Source of the DNA: Thermoleophilaceae bacterium
GTDB lineage: Bacteria; Actinomycetota; Thermoleophilia; Solirubrobacterales; Thermoleophilaceae
Direction: 5' to 3'
NCBI GenBank assembly: GCA_013695855.1
Contig: JACCZR010000157.1
Span: forward strand, 1 to 6,542
DNA length: 6,542 bases
In this document: positions 1 through 5,124 of the stretch, piece after piece
Layout of the letters: each line of letters opens with the position of its first letter
How positions within the stretch are numbered: the stretch's first letter is position 1
Translations under genes and position numbers: made by a program
The notes under the pieces: generated by a model
Seen by the model: the letters and a program-made list of their open reading frames with translations, nothing else
The model's database searches: none
Told to the model about the DNA's origin: nothing

Positions 1-540
1 GCCCTGGCGCTCGCCTCCTGCGGCGGCGACACCGACCGCGAGACCGCCGAGCGCGGCCCCGCCGCCGGCGACCTCGCCGTGGTGAACTTCGCCCTGGTGC
101 TGGAGTACTTCGAGGAGGACTTCTACAGGCAGGCGCTCGCCAAGAACGTGGTCTCGGGGTCCGCGCGGAGGCTCTTCGAGGAGATCTACGAGAACGAGCA
201 GGCGCACGTGAAGTCGCTCGAGGTGACCGCGCGCAGCCTCGGCAGGGCCGCCGCGCCGCCGAGAACCAAGTTCGAGGAGGTGTTCGCCGCAGGGCAGGAG
301 CGCACCCTCCGCGTGGCCGCGGACTTCGAGAACACGGGCGCCGGCGCCTACCTCGGCCAGGCCAAGAACACCCGCTCGGACGCGGTGCTCGCCGCGGCGC
401 TGTCCATCCACACCGTCGAGGCGCGCCACGCGGCCGCGGTCAACGACCTGATCGGGGTGCCCTACCTCCCCGACGGCGCCTTCGCCGAGCCCCTGGGGCC
501 CGAAGAGGTCATGCGCCGGGTGCGGCCCTACTTCGCATGA
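1..540 (+). CDS. Ferritin-like lipoprotein (Ferritin_2 type), 5' end outside the window
   Basis: The reading frame is open from base 1, so the gene starts upstream; 179 residues are visible. The first ones read ALALASCGGD, the end of a lipoprotein signal peptide with lipobox LASC (lipidated Cys at visible residue 7). A GTG at 79 could be taken as a start but would discard the signal. The body is a four-helix ferritin-like domain with the usual carboxylate/histidine pattern: Glu35, ExxH at 66-69, Glu110 (FENTG) and ExxH at 140-143 (VEARH). This predicts a di-metal site on a protein anchored to the outer face of the membrane. Iron oxidation or storage is inferred from the fold; the substrate is unknown. 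The stop overlaps the next start as ATGA, so the two are co-translated. The next gene is a paralogue with a matching C-terminus (PLxxxxVMxxVxPY), which indicates tandem duplication. Confidence 0.88.
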   Translation, partial: ALALASCGGDTDRETAERGPAAGDLAVVNFALVLEYFEEDFYRQALAKNVVSGSARRLFEEIYENEQAHVKSLEVTARSLGRAAAPPRTKFEEVFAAGQERTLRVAADFENTGAGAYLGQAKNTRSDAVLAAALSIHTVEARHAAAVNDLIGVPYLPDGAFAEPLGPEEVMRRVRPYFA

Positions 541-1136
541 GCGCCGCCTTCACTCGGGGGCAGTTCCTGACCCGCGGCGCCGCCCTGGCCGGCGCGACGG
601 CGACGCTGGCCGCCTTCGGGCCGGCTGCCCAGAGGGCCGCGGCCGCCGGCGGCAACATCGATCTCGAGGTCGCCCAGTTCGCGCTCCTGCTCGAGCGCCT
701 GGAGGCCGACTACTACGTGCGCGCGCTCAAGGAGGTGCCCTTCCGCTCACCCTCCGCGCGCAACATGGCCAGCACGTTCGCCGACAGCGAGGTTCAGCAC
801 GTGGACGCCCTGGAGCAGCTGGTGCGCCAGCTCAACGGCCGCGCGGGGCGCGCCCCGAAGTTCGACTTCGGGGCCGCCCTCACCAACCAGGACGACTTCC
901 TCAAGCTCGCGATGGCCTTCGAGGACACGGGTGTCTCGGCCTACAACGGGGCCGGCCCGCTCCTGCAGAACAACGAGGTGCTCGCGACCGCGGGGCAGAT
1001 CGTGCAGGTCGAGGCCCGTCACGCGGCGCGCTGCCGCAACGAGAACGGCGTGAAGGCCGCCCCGAGCTCCTTCGACCAGCCGCTGACGATGGACCAGGTG
1101 ATGATGAAGGTCAAGCCCTACATCAAGCAGCGATGA
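537..1136 (+). CDS. Exported ferritin-like protein (Ferritin_2 type)
   Basis: This 199-residue protein begins at an ATG overlapping the previous stop (ATGA), with no clear Shine-Dalgarno, so translational coupling is likely. Residues 1-38 look like an export signal: TRGQFLTRG resembles a Tat motif but has RG instead of RR, followed by an Ala-rich hydrophobic stretch (14-37) ending AAAAGG. No lipobox is seen, so a soluble or weakly tethered extracytoplasmic product is expected. The ferritin-like domain spans about 41-170 with candidate metal ligands Glu53, ExxH at 85-88 (EVQH), Glu129 (FEDTG) and ExxH at 159-162 (EARH). The tail (PLTMDQVMMKVKPY) matches the end of the upstream paralogue. The two proteins probably share a role in extracytoplasmic metal handling, either as alternative subunits or as a heteromer; that is inference. 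The stop overlaps the cupredoxin start, again as ATGA. Confidence 0.87.
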   Translation: MSAAFTRGQFLTRGAALAGATATLAAFGPAAQRAAAAGGNIDLEVAQFALLLERLEADYYVRALKEVPFRSPSARNMASTFADSEVQHVDALEQLVRQLNGRAGRAPKFDFGAALTNQDDFLKLAMAFEDTGVSAYNGAGPLLQNNEVLATAGQIVQVEARHAARCRNENGVKAAPSSFDQPLTMDQVMMKVKPYIKQR

Positions 1137-1522
1137 GGCGCCTCGCAGGGCTTTCCCTGCTCTGCGCCGTCGCCCTGGCAGGCTGCGGCGGCCTGAAGGA
1201 GGGCGGCCTGACGCCGGTGGGCGACGAGGAGGCCATCAAGAGCCCCTCGAAGATCCAGAACGCGGCCACGGTCGACATGGACGAGATCGCCTTCTCGCCG
1301 GGGACCATTCGCCTGAGGCCCGGGGGGAAGGTCACCTGGACCAACCGCGACAAGGTGGCCCACACCGTCACCGTGGGCAACGAGCTGTACAGCAGCCTCA
1401 ACTCGGGCGAGCTCGAGCCAGGAGAGCGCTACACCCGCGTGTTCGACAAGCAGCGCAAGATCGGCTACCGCTGCACGATCCACCCCAACATGGAGGGGAC
1501 GATCTTCGTGCGAGAGGTGTAG
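1133..1522 (+). CDS. Cupredoxin-domain lipoprotein (type 1 copper protein)
   Basis: This is a 129-residue lipoprotein. The signal peptide MRRLAGLSLLCAVALAGC has lipobox LAGC with the lipidated Cys at 18, followed by a Gly/charged linker to about 47. The rest is a small cupredoxin beta-sandwich (about 48-129) with FSPGTIRLRPGGKVTWTN, typical of plastocyanin-like proteins. All four type 1 copper ligands can be proposed: His77 (AHTV) and the C-terminal loop Cys114, His117, Met120. The C-x2-H-x2-M loop spacing is that of amicyanin, shorter than that of plastocyanin or pseudoazurin. The product should be a one-electron carrier on the outer membrane face. As the third gene of the operon (ATGA overlap with a ferritin-like gene), it may take electrons from iron oxidised by its neighbours or protect against copper; the partner is not shown by the sequence. 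Confidence 0.9.
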   Translation: MRRLAGLSLLCAVALAGCGGLKEGGLTPVGDEEAIKSPSKIQNAATVDMDEIAFSPGTIRLRPGGKVTWTNRDKVAHTVTVGNELYSSLNSGELEPGERYTRVFDKQRKIGYRCTIHPNMEGTIFVREV

Positions 1523-1561
1523 CGGCTGCGCAACCCGTTCAGGCGTCCCTGCGGGGCCCGG

Positions 1562-1589
1562 GACCGCCCCCCTCTCTGGGGGGACGGTC
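1562..1589. terminator. GC-rich hairpin between convergent genes
   Basis: GACCG plus six C (1562-1572) pairs with six G (1578-1583) and CGGTC (1585-1589) around a 5-nt loop TCTCT, with A1584 bulged: 11 base pairs. It lies 40 nt after the cupredoxin stop and 22 nt after the end of the convergent DUF892 gene, so it could serve both strands. No U-run follows on either strand, so it is not a textbook intrinsic terminator; U-poor hairpins are common in high-GC actinobacteria. Confidence 0.6.
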
Positions 1590-1610
1590 GTTGGGGCCGC
1601 TCAGCGGGTG

Positions 1611-2633
1611 CTAGGCGTTGGCAAGGTCGCGCTCGGCGGCCTTGAGCACGCCGGCTCGGTTCTTGTGTGAGCGCTCGTAGGAGCGGGTCTCCTTCGCGCG
1701 CTCGTCGTCACCCTCGCCGAGAACGGACTCGATCTCGGCGGCGGAGAGCTCGTCGTAGCCCGGCCACGGCTCGTTGCCGCGCAGGGACGTGATCTTGCTG
1801 AGGACCGTGGCCCGGCTCTGGTTCTTGCGCTCGTAGGAGTCGATCTTGGCCAGGTCGATCTGGGAGAGGGCGCCCAGCTTGCTCACGACCTCGTCAGCCG
1901 TGAGCTTCTCGTAGCCGGTGATGGCGAGATCGGCCTCTGACGCCACGGCGCCTTTGGCCTGTCCTTCGGCCTGTGCGACGCCCGGCACCTTGCGGGCTTG
2001 ACGAGCGCCGCGCTTTGCACTGGCGCTGCCGCTCTTGGCGGTCTTCTTGGCCGTCTCACCAGCGACGCGCGCCGCATCGGCCGCACCCGTCTTCGAGAGG
2101 TCATAGGAGCCGTTTCCGTCGACCTCAGCCTTGACCACCGCGTCTGTGAGCTTCGGGATCTCGCCGAGGACCTGCTTGAGCATCTTCTGCTCGTCTGCGC
2201 GGATCGAGGCGGCGAGGTCGGCCGTCTTGGCGTCGCCGACACTCCGCGCGAGACGCTCGAGCGCCGTGTAGGTCGCGATCTCGAGCGCTTCGGTGGCGCA
2301 GGCGTCCTTGGCGTTCTTCAGCACCTTCTCCTCCCCGCCGCTGCCGCGCACGAGGTCGAACGGGGTCTTGGCGAGCGCGAGCGCCTGGCCCAGCACACCG
2401 CCCGCCGCGCCGAATGCGACCCGCAGTGGGTTGTTGCCATCGTCAAGATCCCCCAACCGCTTCTGTACGCGCTCGGCGTGGTTTCGGGTCTCCTTCAGAT
2501 GCTTCTCCAGCCCGCTGCGATACGACCCGCGGGGGGTCATCGCGATCTGGGACTGCAGCACGCGGGTCAAGCCGACCTCTGTGGCGTGGGCTTCGTTGAG
2601 GTACTGCACAACCTTCTGCTCGGACTGACTCAT
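1611..2633 (-). CDS. DUF892/YciE-type ferritin-like protein with basic linker and duplicated C-terminal repeat
   Basis: The start is the ATG at 2633, giving 340 residues; it has a perfect AGGAGG 8 nt upstream, and the longer frame from 2801 is rejected. Residues about 5-160 form a four-helix DUF892 domain with candidate metal residues Glu19, Glu48/His52, Glu118 (LEIATY) and Glu148 (ADEQ). Residues about 190-220 are Lys/Arg/Ala-rich (KKTAK, AKRGARQARK), like histone H1-type tails. The C-terminus has two copies of a ~47-residue motif, GYxxLxAxEhxxxLG (h = hydrophobic) then YERxxxxRAxVL, at about 239-285 and 291-337. No signal peptide or membrane helix is seen, so it should be cytoplasmic. DUF892 proteins are often stress-induced, which fits the stress-type promoter found upstream. 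Metal storage, nucleoid binding or membrane binding through the repeats are all possible. The repeat resembles tails seen in other actinobacterial proteins, whose function I cannot name. Confidence 0.87.
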   Translation of the reverse strand: MSQSEQKVVQYLNEAHATEVGLTRVLQSQIAMTPRGSYRSGLEKHLKETRNHAERVQKRLGDLDDGNNPLRVAFGAAGGVLGQALALAKTPFDLVRGSGGEEKVLKNAKDACATEALEIATYTALERLARSVGDAKTADLAASIRADEQKMLKQVLGEIPKLTDAVVKAEVDGNGSYDLSKTGAADAARVAGETAKKTAKSGSASAKRGARQARKVPGVAQAEGQAKGAVASEADLAITGYEKLTADEVVSKLGALSQIDLAKIDSYERKNQSRATVLSKITSLRGNEPWPGYDELSAAEIESVLGEGDDERAKETRSYERSHKNRAGVLKAAERDLANA

Positions 2634-2641
2634 GGAGTCGG

Positions 2642-2647
2642 CCTCCT
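2642..2647 (-). promoter_or_regulatory. Shine-Dalgarno AGGAGG of the DUF892 gene
   Basis: AGGAGG on the minus strand lies 8 nt before the ATG at 2633. It fixes the start well downstream of the longest open frame. It is the only full-consensus site I see in the window, where other genes use coupling or apparently leaderless starts. Confidence 0.85.
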
Positions 2648-2666
2648 GTTCATTGACGTCTCTGAG

Positions 2667-2724
2667 GCCCGCACGGGGCGGGCGGTGGTTCCGCCGGCTG
2701 GCCCACCTACCGACGACGGTGGGC
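2667..2724 (-). other. Hairpins in the long 5' leader of the DUF892 gene
   Basis: If transcription starts near 2818, the mRNA has a leader of about 185 nt with no credible gene. It holds several possible hairpins: 2701-2707 with 2718-2724 (7 bp, 10-nt loop), 2681-2685 with 2691-2695 (5 bp), and 2667-2672 with 2678-2683 (6 bp). The last two overlap at 2681-2683 and are therefore mutually exclusive. Post-transcriptional control is possible, but GC-rich DNA forms such stems readily and no known riboswitch was recognised. Confidence 0.35.
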
Positions 2725-2824
2725 GGGGACAAGCGAGGCCTGGTCGCGTCCTCCAGTGAGGTTCGCGGGCGGATTGAGGCGCAGCGCAGCGCTGTGGGCA
2801 CCGCGGCTGCTGCTCAAGAATCTT

Positions 2825-2849
2825 ATGCCCCAAACGAGAGGGCCCAAAC
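2825..2849 (-). promoter_or_regulatory. Candidate SigB/SigF-type stress promoter of the DUF892 gene
   Basis: The minus strand reads GTTTGG (2849-2844), 13 nt, then GGGCAT (2830-2825). The general-stress sigma consensus is close to GTTT at -35 and GGGTAT at -10, with a spacer of roughly 12-15 nt, so the -10 has one mismatch. The motif lies between the crotonase pseudogene and the DUF892 start. An overlapping TAAGAT could instead be a housekeeping -10, but no TTGACA-like -35 goes with it. Confidence 0.5.
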
Positions 2850-2872
2850 CGCTTACGACGTGATGCTGGCGC

Positions 2873-3227
2873 CTAGATCGCCGAGCCCGCGCCGCCGCGG
2901 CCCTCGCCCCCGGCGAAGCGCCTGGCGCCGGCCCAGGCCGTCGCCTGCGTGGCCCGACCGCTGCGCGCCTCCAACGCCAGGCCCTCCTCGATGGGCAGGC
3001 CGCTGCCCTCGAGCGCCGCGCGGCGGTCGGCCAGCATGGTGTCCTGGGGAAAGCCCGCGAGCCCCTCGGCATAGGCAAGGGCCCGGTCCAGGTGCTCTCC
3101 GGGGCCGACCAGCTCGCAGAGCAGCCCCATGCCGAGCGCGGGGGCCGTCGACGGCGTTGCGGCGCTCCGGGCGGTCGATGGTCACCACCGCCGCGGCGCC
3201 CCGGCGCTCGTAGCTCACCTCCTTCAC
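2873..3227 (-). pseudogene. Enoyl-CoA hydratase/isomerase (crotonase) pseudogene with internal deletion and frameshift
   Basis: The first 29 codons from GTG 3227 give a typical crotonase N-terminus ending VVTIDRPERRNAVDGP. That frame then becomes an Arg/Gly-rich nonsense tail. In a second frame, from about 3139 to the TAG at 2873-2875, the translation is a typical crotonase C-terminus: ALGMGLLCELVGPGEHL, later FPQDTMLADRRAALEG and GARRFAGGEGRGG. The join is near 3131-3143. Only about 117 codons remain of the ~255 usual for the family. The lost middle would carry both oxyanion-hole segments (the CAGxD and GGG regions), so the remnant cannot be catalytic. The usual reaction is hydration of trans-2-enoyl-CoA in fatty-acid breakdown, although substrates vary in this family. 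An assembly error could give the same picture, but a clean internal deletion is simpler than several indels. Confidence 0.82.
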
Positions 3228-3235
3228 GGACCCGA

Positions 3236-3241
3236 GTTATA
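3236..3241 (-). promoter_or_regulatory. -10 hexamer TATAAC ahead of the crotonase remnant
   Basis: TATAAC on the minus strand ends 8 nt before the GTG at 3227, and no Shine-Dalgarno lies between them. This spacing puts the transcription start at or next to the start codon, so the mRNA would be leaderless. No -35 match was found. The promoter may still fire although the gene is broken. Confidence 0.45.
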
Positions 3242-3302
3242 GCCTTGCGGGTGTGCTGCCCGCGCTCTGATGAGGAGGGCTTCACTTACGCCTCGAAGCC
3301 CC

Positions 3303-3343
3303 AAGAAAAGCGCGTGGCCCCGGCGGGGAGCGCGGGGCCACGC
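3303..3343 (-). terminator. Intrinsic terminator of the 67-residue membrane protein gene
   Basis: GCGTGGCCCC (3312-3321) pairs perfectly with GGGGCCACGC (3334-3343) around a 12-nt loop. Read on the minus strand, the stem is followed at once by GCTTTTCTTGG, which supplies a U-rich run. The structure lies 86 nt past the stop at 3430 and is the most convincing rho-independent terminator in the window. On the plus strand no U-run follows. Confidence 0.8.
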
Positions 3344-3408
3344 ACTAGGAGGGATCTGCACCGGGCATGCTGAGGCCCGCTGGGGCGGCGGGCGTTAAGA
3401 GTTGGAGA

Positions 3409-3438
3409 AGGGCGCTACCAGCCAGGGCGCTACCAGCC
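3409..3438 (+). repeat. Perfect 15-bp tandem duplication across a stop codon
   Basis: AGGGCGCTACCAGCC occurs twice head to tail (3409-3423 and 3424-3438). On the minus strand it covers the last codons of the small membrane gene: Gly-Trp-TAG is followed, exactly five codons later, by a second in-frame Gly-Trp-TAG. This looks like a recent slippage duplication that left a spare stop. Confidence 0.85.
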
Positions 3439-3633
3439 GACCTGGCGGCGCAGCTCGGCGGCCTTCTTGGCCTCTTTGCGCTTTTCGAGCTTGCCCTGGA
3501 TCACCGAGCCGGTGATCACGACCAGGGTGAAGAAGATCACCACCCCGAGCGAGAAGATCGTGATGATCCGGTCGTCGAGCTCCCCGAGGAGGCCCTCACC
3601 GTTGTCGGCTGCGATCACCAGCAGCGAATGCAC
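3430..3633 (-). CDS. Small single-pass membrane protein, function unknown
   Basis: From GTG 3633 the product has 67 residues: a short N-terminus with acidic residues (DNGEGLLGELDD), one membrane helix at about 23-46 (IITIFSLGVVIFF onward), and a charged, probably helical tail at 47-64 (KLEKRKEAKKAAELRR). The positive-inside rule predicts N-outside, C-inside. I prefer this start because TAGAAT ends 7 nt before it, the same leaderless layout as at neighbouring genes. In-frame alternatives are ATG 3642, which overlaps that -10, and GTG 3666; neither has a Shine-Dalgarno. I recognise no family. The gene is divergent from ppa across a short shared promoter region and has its own terminator. Real coding is supported by the clear helix/charged-tail design, the promoter and the terminator. 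Confidence 0.7.
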   Translation of the reverse strand: MHSLLVIAADNGEGLLGELDDRIITIFSLGVVIFFTLVVITGSVIQGKLEKRKEAKKAAELRRQVGW

Positions 3634-3640
3634 CGCGGGC

Positions 3641-3646
3641 ATTCTA
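3641..3646 (-). promoter_or_regulatory. -10 hexamer TAGAAT of the 67-residue membrane protein gene
   Basis: TAGAAT on the minus strand matches TATAAT at five of six positions and ends 7 nt before the GTG at 3633. No -35 box is clear; the place where one would lie holds one copy of a 13-bp direct repeat. Confidence 0.5.
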
Positions 3647-3656
3647 GACGAGGACA

Positions 3657-3695
3657 GGCCGAGCACCGCGCCGATCGATCTCGGCCGAGCACCGC
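3657..3695 (+). repeat. 13-bp direct repeat in the divergent promoter region
   Basis: GGCCGAGCACCGC occurs at 3657-3669 and 3683-3695, 26 bp apart start to start. Each copy covers the expected -35 position of one of the two divergent promoters (TAGAAT on minus, TATCTT on plus). An operator pair for a shared regulator is possible. The interval also holds palindromic GATCGATC (3673-3680) and TCGGCCGA (3681-3688). Confidence 0.5.
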
Positions 3696-3710
3696 AGGCT
3701 CCGTACGCCC

Positions 3711-3716
3711 TATCTT
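3711..3716 (+). promoter_or_regulatory. -10 hexamer TATCTT of ppa
   Basis: TATCTT ends 6 nt before the GTG at 3723. This is the distance expected if transcription starts on the G of the start codon, and it argues for GTG 3723 over GTG 3717. No Shine-Dalgarno and no consensus -35 are present. Confidence 0.55.
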
Positions 3717-3722
3717 GTGCGC

Positions 3723-4265
3723 GTGTCCGACCAGCTCGATTGCATCGTTGAGATCCCCGCGGGGAGCCGGAACAAGTACGAGTGGGATCACGAGAAGCAG
3801 ACGCTCAAGCTCGACCGCTTCCTCTTCTCGTCCGTCGTCTACCCCACCGACTACGGCTTCTTCCCCGACACGCTGGGGCTGGACGGGGATCCGCTCGACG
3901 TCATGGTCTGCGTCTCGCATCCCACGTTCCCGGGCTGCCTGATCGAAGTGAAGCCGATCGCGCTCTTTCGGATGGAGGACGACCAGGGGGTTGACGACAA
4001 GGTCCTCGCTGTGCCCCTCACTGATCCCGGCTGGAACCACATGGAGGAGCTGGAGGACCTGCCCAAGCAGCTCAAGGACGAGATCGCGCACTTCTTCTCG
4101 ATCTACAAGGACCTCGAGCAGAAGCGAGTGGAGGTCGACGGCTGGTATTCCCGCCAGGATGCCTGGGCGGAGATCGAGGCTTCGCGAGAGCGCCACCACG
4201 GGATCGAGGGCGACCAGTCCGGCGGCGGGGCCGACCAGCCGCAGGATCCCGCGCGCTCCGAGTAG
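3723..4265 (+). CDS. ppa: Inorganic pyrophosphatase, family I (EC 3.6.1.1)
   Basis: This cytoplasmic enzyme splits pyrophosphate into two phosphates and so pulls nucleic acid, activated-sugar and acyl-CoA synthesis forward. The 180-residue product opens SDQLDCIVEIPAGSRNKYE, which holds the Lys and Glu active-site positions (K18, E20), then R32, YPTDYGF at 40-46, and the family signature D-G-D-P-L-D-V at 54-60 with its three metal-binding aspartates. Further acidic residues at 86-92 and FFSIYKDLE (124-132, Tyr128-Lys129) complete the active site. The length is normal for the bacterial family. The tail after ~160 is low-complexity (Gly/Asp/Gln) and probably disordered. GTG 3717 is an alternative start adding two residues. 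uppP follows after 27 nt, joining pyrophosphate turnover with undecaprenyl-pyrophosphate recycling, though the two act on different sides of the membrane. Confidence 0.97.
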   Translation: MSDQLDCIVEIPAGSRNKYEWDHEKQTLKLDRFLFSSVVYPTDYGFFPDTLGLDGDPLDVMVCVSHPTFPGCLIEVKPIALFRMEDDQGVDDKVLAVPLTDPGWNHMEELEDLPKQLKDEIAHFFSIYKDLEQKRVEVDGWYSRQDAWAEIEASRERHHGIEGDQSGGGADQPQDPARSE

Positions 4266-4275
4266 GGCCGCCGTC

Positions 4276-4281
4276 TAGGGT
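4276..4281 (+). promoter_or_regulatory. Possible -10 hexamer TAGGGT ahead of uppP
   Basis: TAGGGT lies in the 27-nt gap after ppa and ends 11 nt before GTG 4293. It fits TAnnnT, but the spacing would leave a leader of about 4 nt rather than none. uppP has no Shine-Dalgarno, so a near-leaderless internal promoter is plausible; read-through from ppa is the alternative. Confidence 0.3.
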
Positions 4282-4292
4282 CCGCCGCCGCC

Positions 4293-5114
4293 GTGTCGCT
4301 CTTGGAGGCCATCGTCCTCGGGATCGTGCAGGGGCTGACCGAGTTCCTGCCCGTCTCGAGCACCGCGCACCTGCGGATCGTTCCCGCGTTTGCCGGGTGG
4401 GAGGACCCCGGCGCCGCGTTCACGGCGGTGACGCAACTGGGGACCATGGCCGCCGTGGTCATCTACTTCCGCTCTGACCTCCTGCGCATCGGGCGGACCT
4501 GGACCCGCAGCCTGCGCGACCCCTCCCAGCGCGGCTCGCTCGACGCCCGCCTTGGCTGGTACATCCTGCTCGGCACGATCCCGATCGGCATCTTCGGCTT
4601 GGCCTTCAAGGACCAGATCGAGACCGGCGCCCGCGACCTCTACCTGATCGGCACCACGCTGATCCTGCTCGGCCTCGTTCTGCTCGCCGCCGAGCGGGTG
4701 GGCAAGCGGACACGCCAGATCGAGGACATAACCACCCGCGACGGCGTGGGGATGGGCTTCGCCCAAGCGCTCGCGCTCGTACCCGGAGTCTCCCGCTCCG
4801 GCGCGACCATCACGGCGGGGCTGTTCCTCGGCCTCGACCGCGAGGCCGCCGCGCGCTTCTCCTTCCTGCTGTCGATCCCGGCGGTGGTTCTGAGCGGGGC
4901 GCTGGAGCTGGGGACCATCCTGAGCGGGGAGGACGACCGCACCGGCCTAGGCGCCCTGGTGGTGGCCACGCTGCTCGCCTTTGCCTCGGGGTACTTGGCG
5001 ATCGCCGGGCTGCTGCGATTCCTGACCACCCATTCGACGGTTGTCTTCGTCGTCTACCGGGTGGTGCTGGGCGTGGTGGTTCTGGTGCTCACGGCCTCCG
5101 GCGTGATCTCCTAG
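4293..5114 (+). CDS. uppP: Undecaprenyl-diphosphatase UppP/BacA (EC 3.6.1.27)
   Basis: This integral membrane enzyme removes a phosphate from undecaprenyl pyrophosphate to regenerate the lipid carrier for peptidoglycan and other wall polymers; extra copies can give bacitracin resistance. The 273-residue protein has both family motifs. The first is QGLTEFLPVSSTAH at 13-26, with catalytic Glu17, Ser22-Ser23 and His26; Gln13 replaces a Glu found in E. coli and is common in the family. The second is PGVSRSG at 164-170 with Arg168. About seven to eight hydrophobic segments cover the chain, and the length is standard. The GTG start fits the canonical N-terminus (SLLEAIVLGIVQG). The stop TAG forms part of a TAGCCT that may be the -10 of the next gene. 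Confidence 0.97.
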   Translation: MSLLEAIVLGIVQGLTEFLPVSSTAHLRIVPAFAGWEDPGAAFTAVTQLGTMAAVVIYFRSDLLRIGRTWTRSLRDPSQRGSLDARLGWYILLGTIPIGIFGLAFKDQIETGARDLYLIGTTLILLGLVLLAAERVGKRTRQIEDITTRDGVGMGFAQALALVPGVSRSGATITAGLFLGLDREAAARFSFLLSIPAVVLSGALELGTILSGEDDRTGLGALVVATLLAFASGYLAIAGLLRFLTTHSTVVFVVYRVVLGVVVLVLTASGVIS

Positions 5115-5117
5115 CCT
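5112..5117 (+). promoter_or_regulatory. -10 hexamer TAGCCT overlapping the uppP stop
   Basis: TAGCCT begins with the uppP stop codon and ends 7 nt before GTG 5125. It fits TAnnnT at leaderless spacing, and no Shine-Dalgarno lies in the 10-nt gap between the genes. The match to TATAAT is weak outside the three key bases. Confidence 0.4.
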
Positions 5118-5124
5118 TTACGAC

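Noticed and set aside
79..540. GTG at 79 as the start of the first ferritin-like gene
   Set aside because: The frame is open upstream and encodes a lipobox (LASC), so the true start lies before the window.
1998..2759. Long plus-strand open frame (253 codons) opposite the DUF892 gene
   Set aside because: It lies antisense to a gene with clear domain structure and a perfect Shine-Dalgarno; long antisense frames are expected at this GC content and the translation shows no known family.
2634..2801. Upstream start for the DUF892 gene, adding 56 residues
   Set aside because: The extra residues resemble no family N-terminus, while ATG 2633 has AGGAGG at 8 nt and begins directly with the DUF892 domain.
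2632..3213. Plus-strand open frame (193 codons) across the leader and pseudogene region
   Set aside because: Almost entirely Arg/Pro/Ala, as expected for a GC-rich shadow; the minus strand of the same stretch carries recognisable crotonase sequence.
3375..3393. GCCCGC/GCGGGC hairpin as a second terminator of the small membrane gene
   Set aside because: Only 6 bp with no U-run on either strand; the hairpin at 3312-3343 with TTTTCTT is far stronger.
3717..3725. GTG 3717 as the ppa start
   Set aside because: It would lie immediately after the -10 hexamer, ahead of the predicted transcription start; GTG 3723 gives the usual SDQLDC-like N-terminus. Not fully excluded.
3615..4199. Minus-strand open frame (194 codons) opposite ppa
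   Set aside because: Shadow of the ppa reading frame; ppa has all its catalytic motifs on the plus strand.
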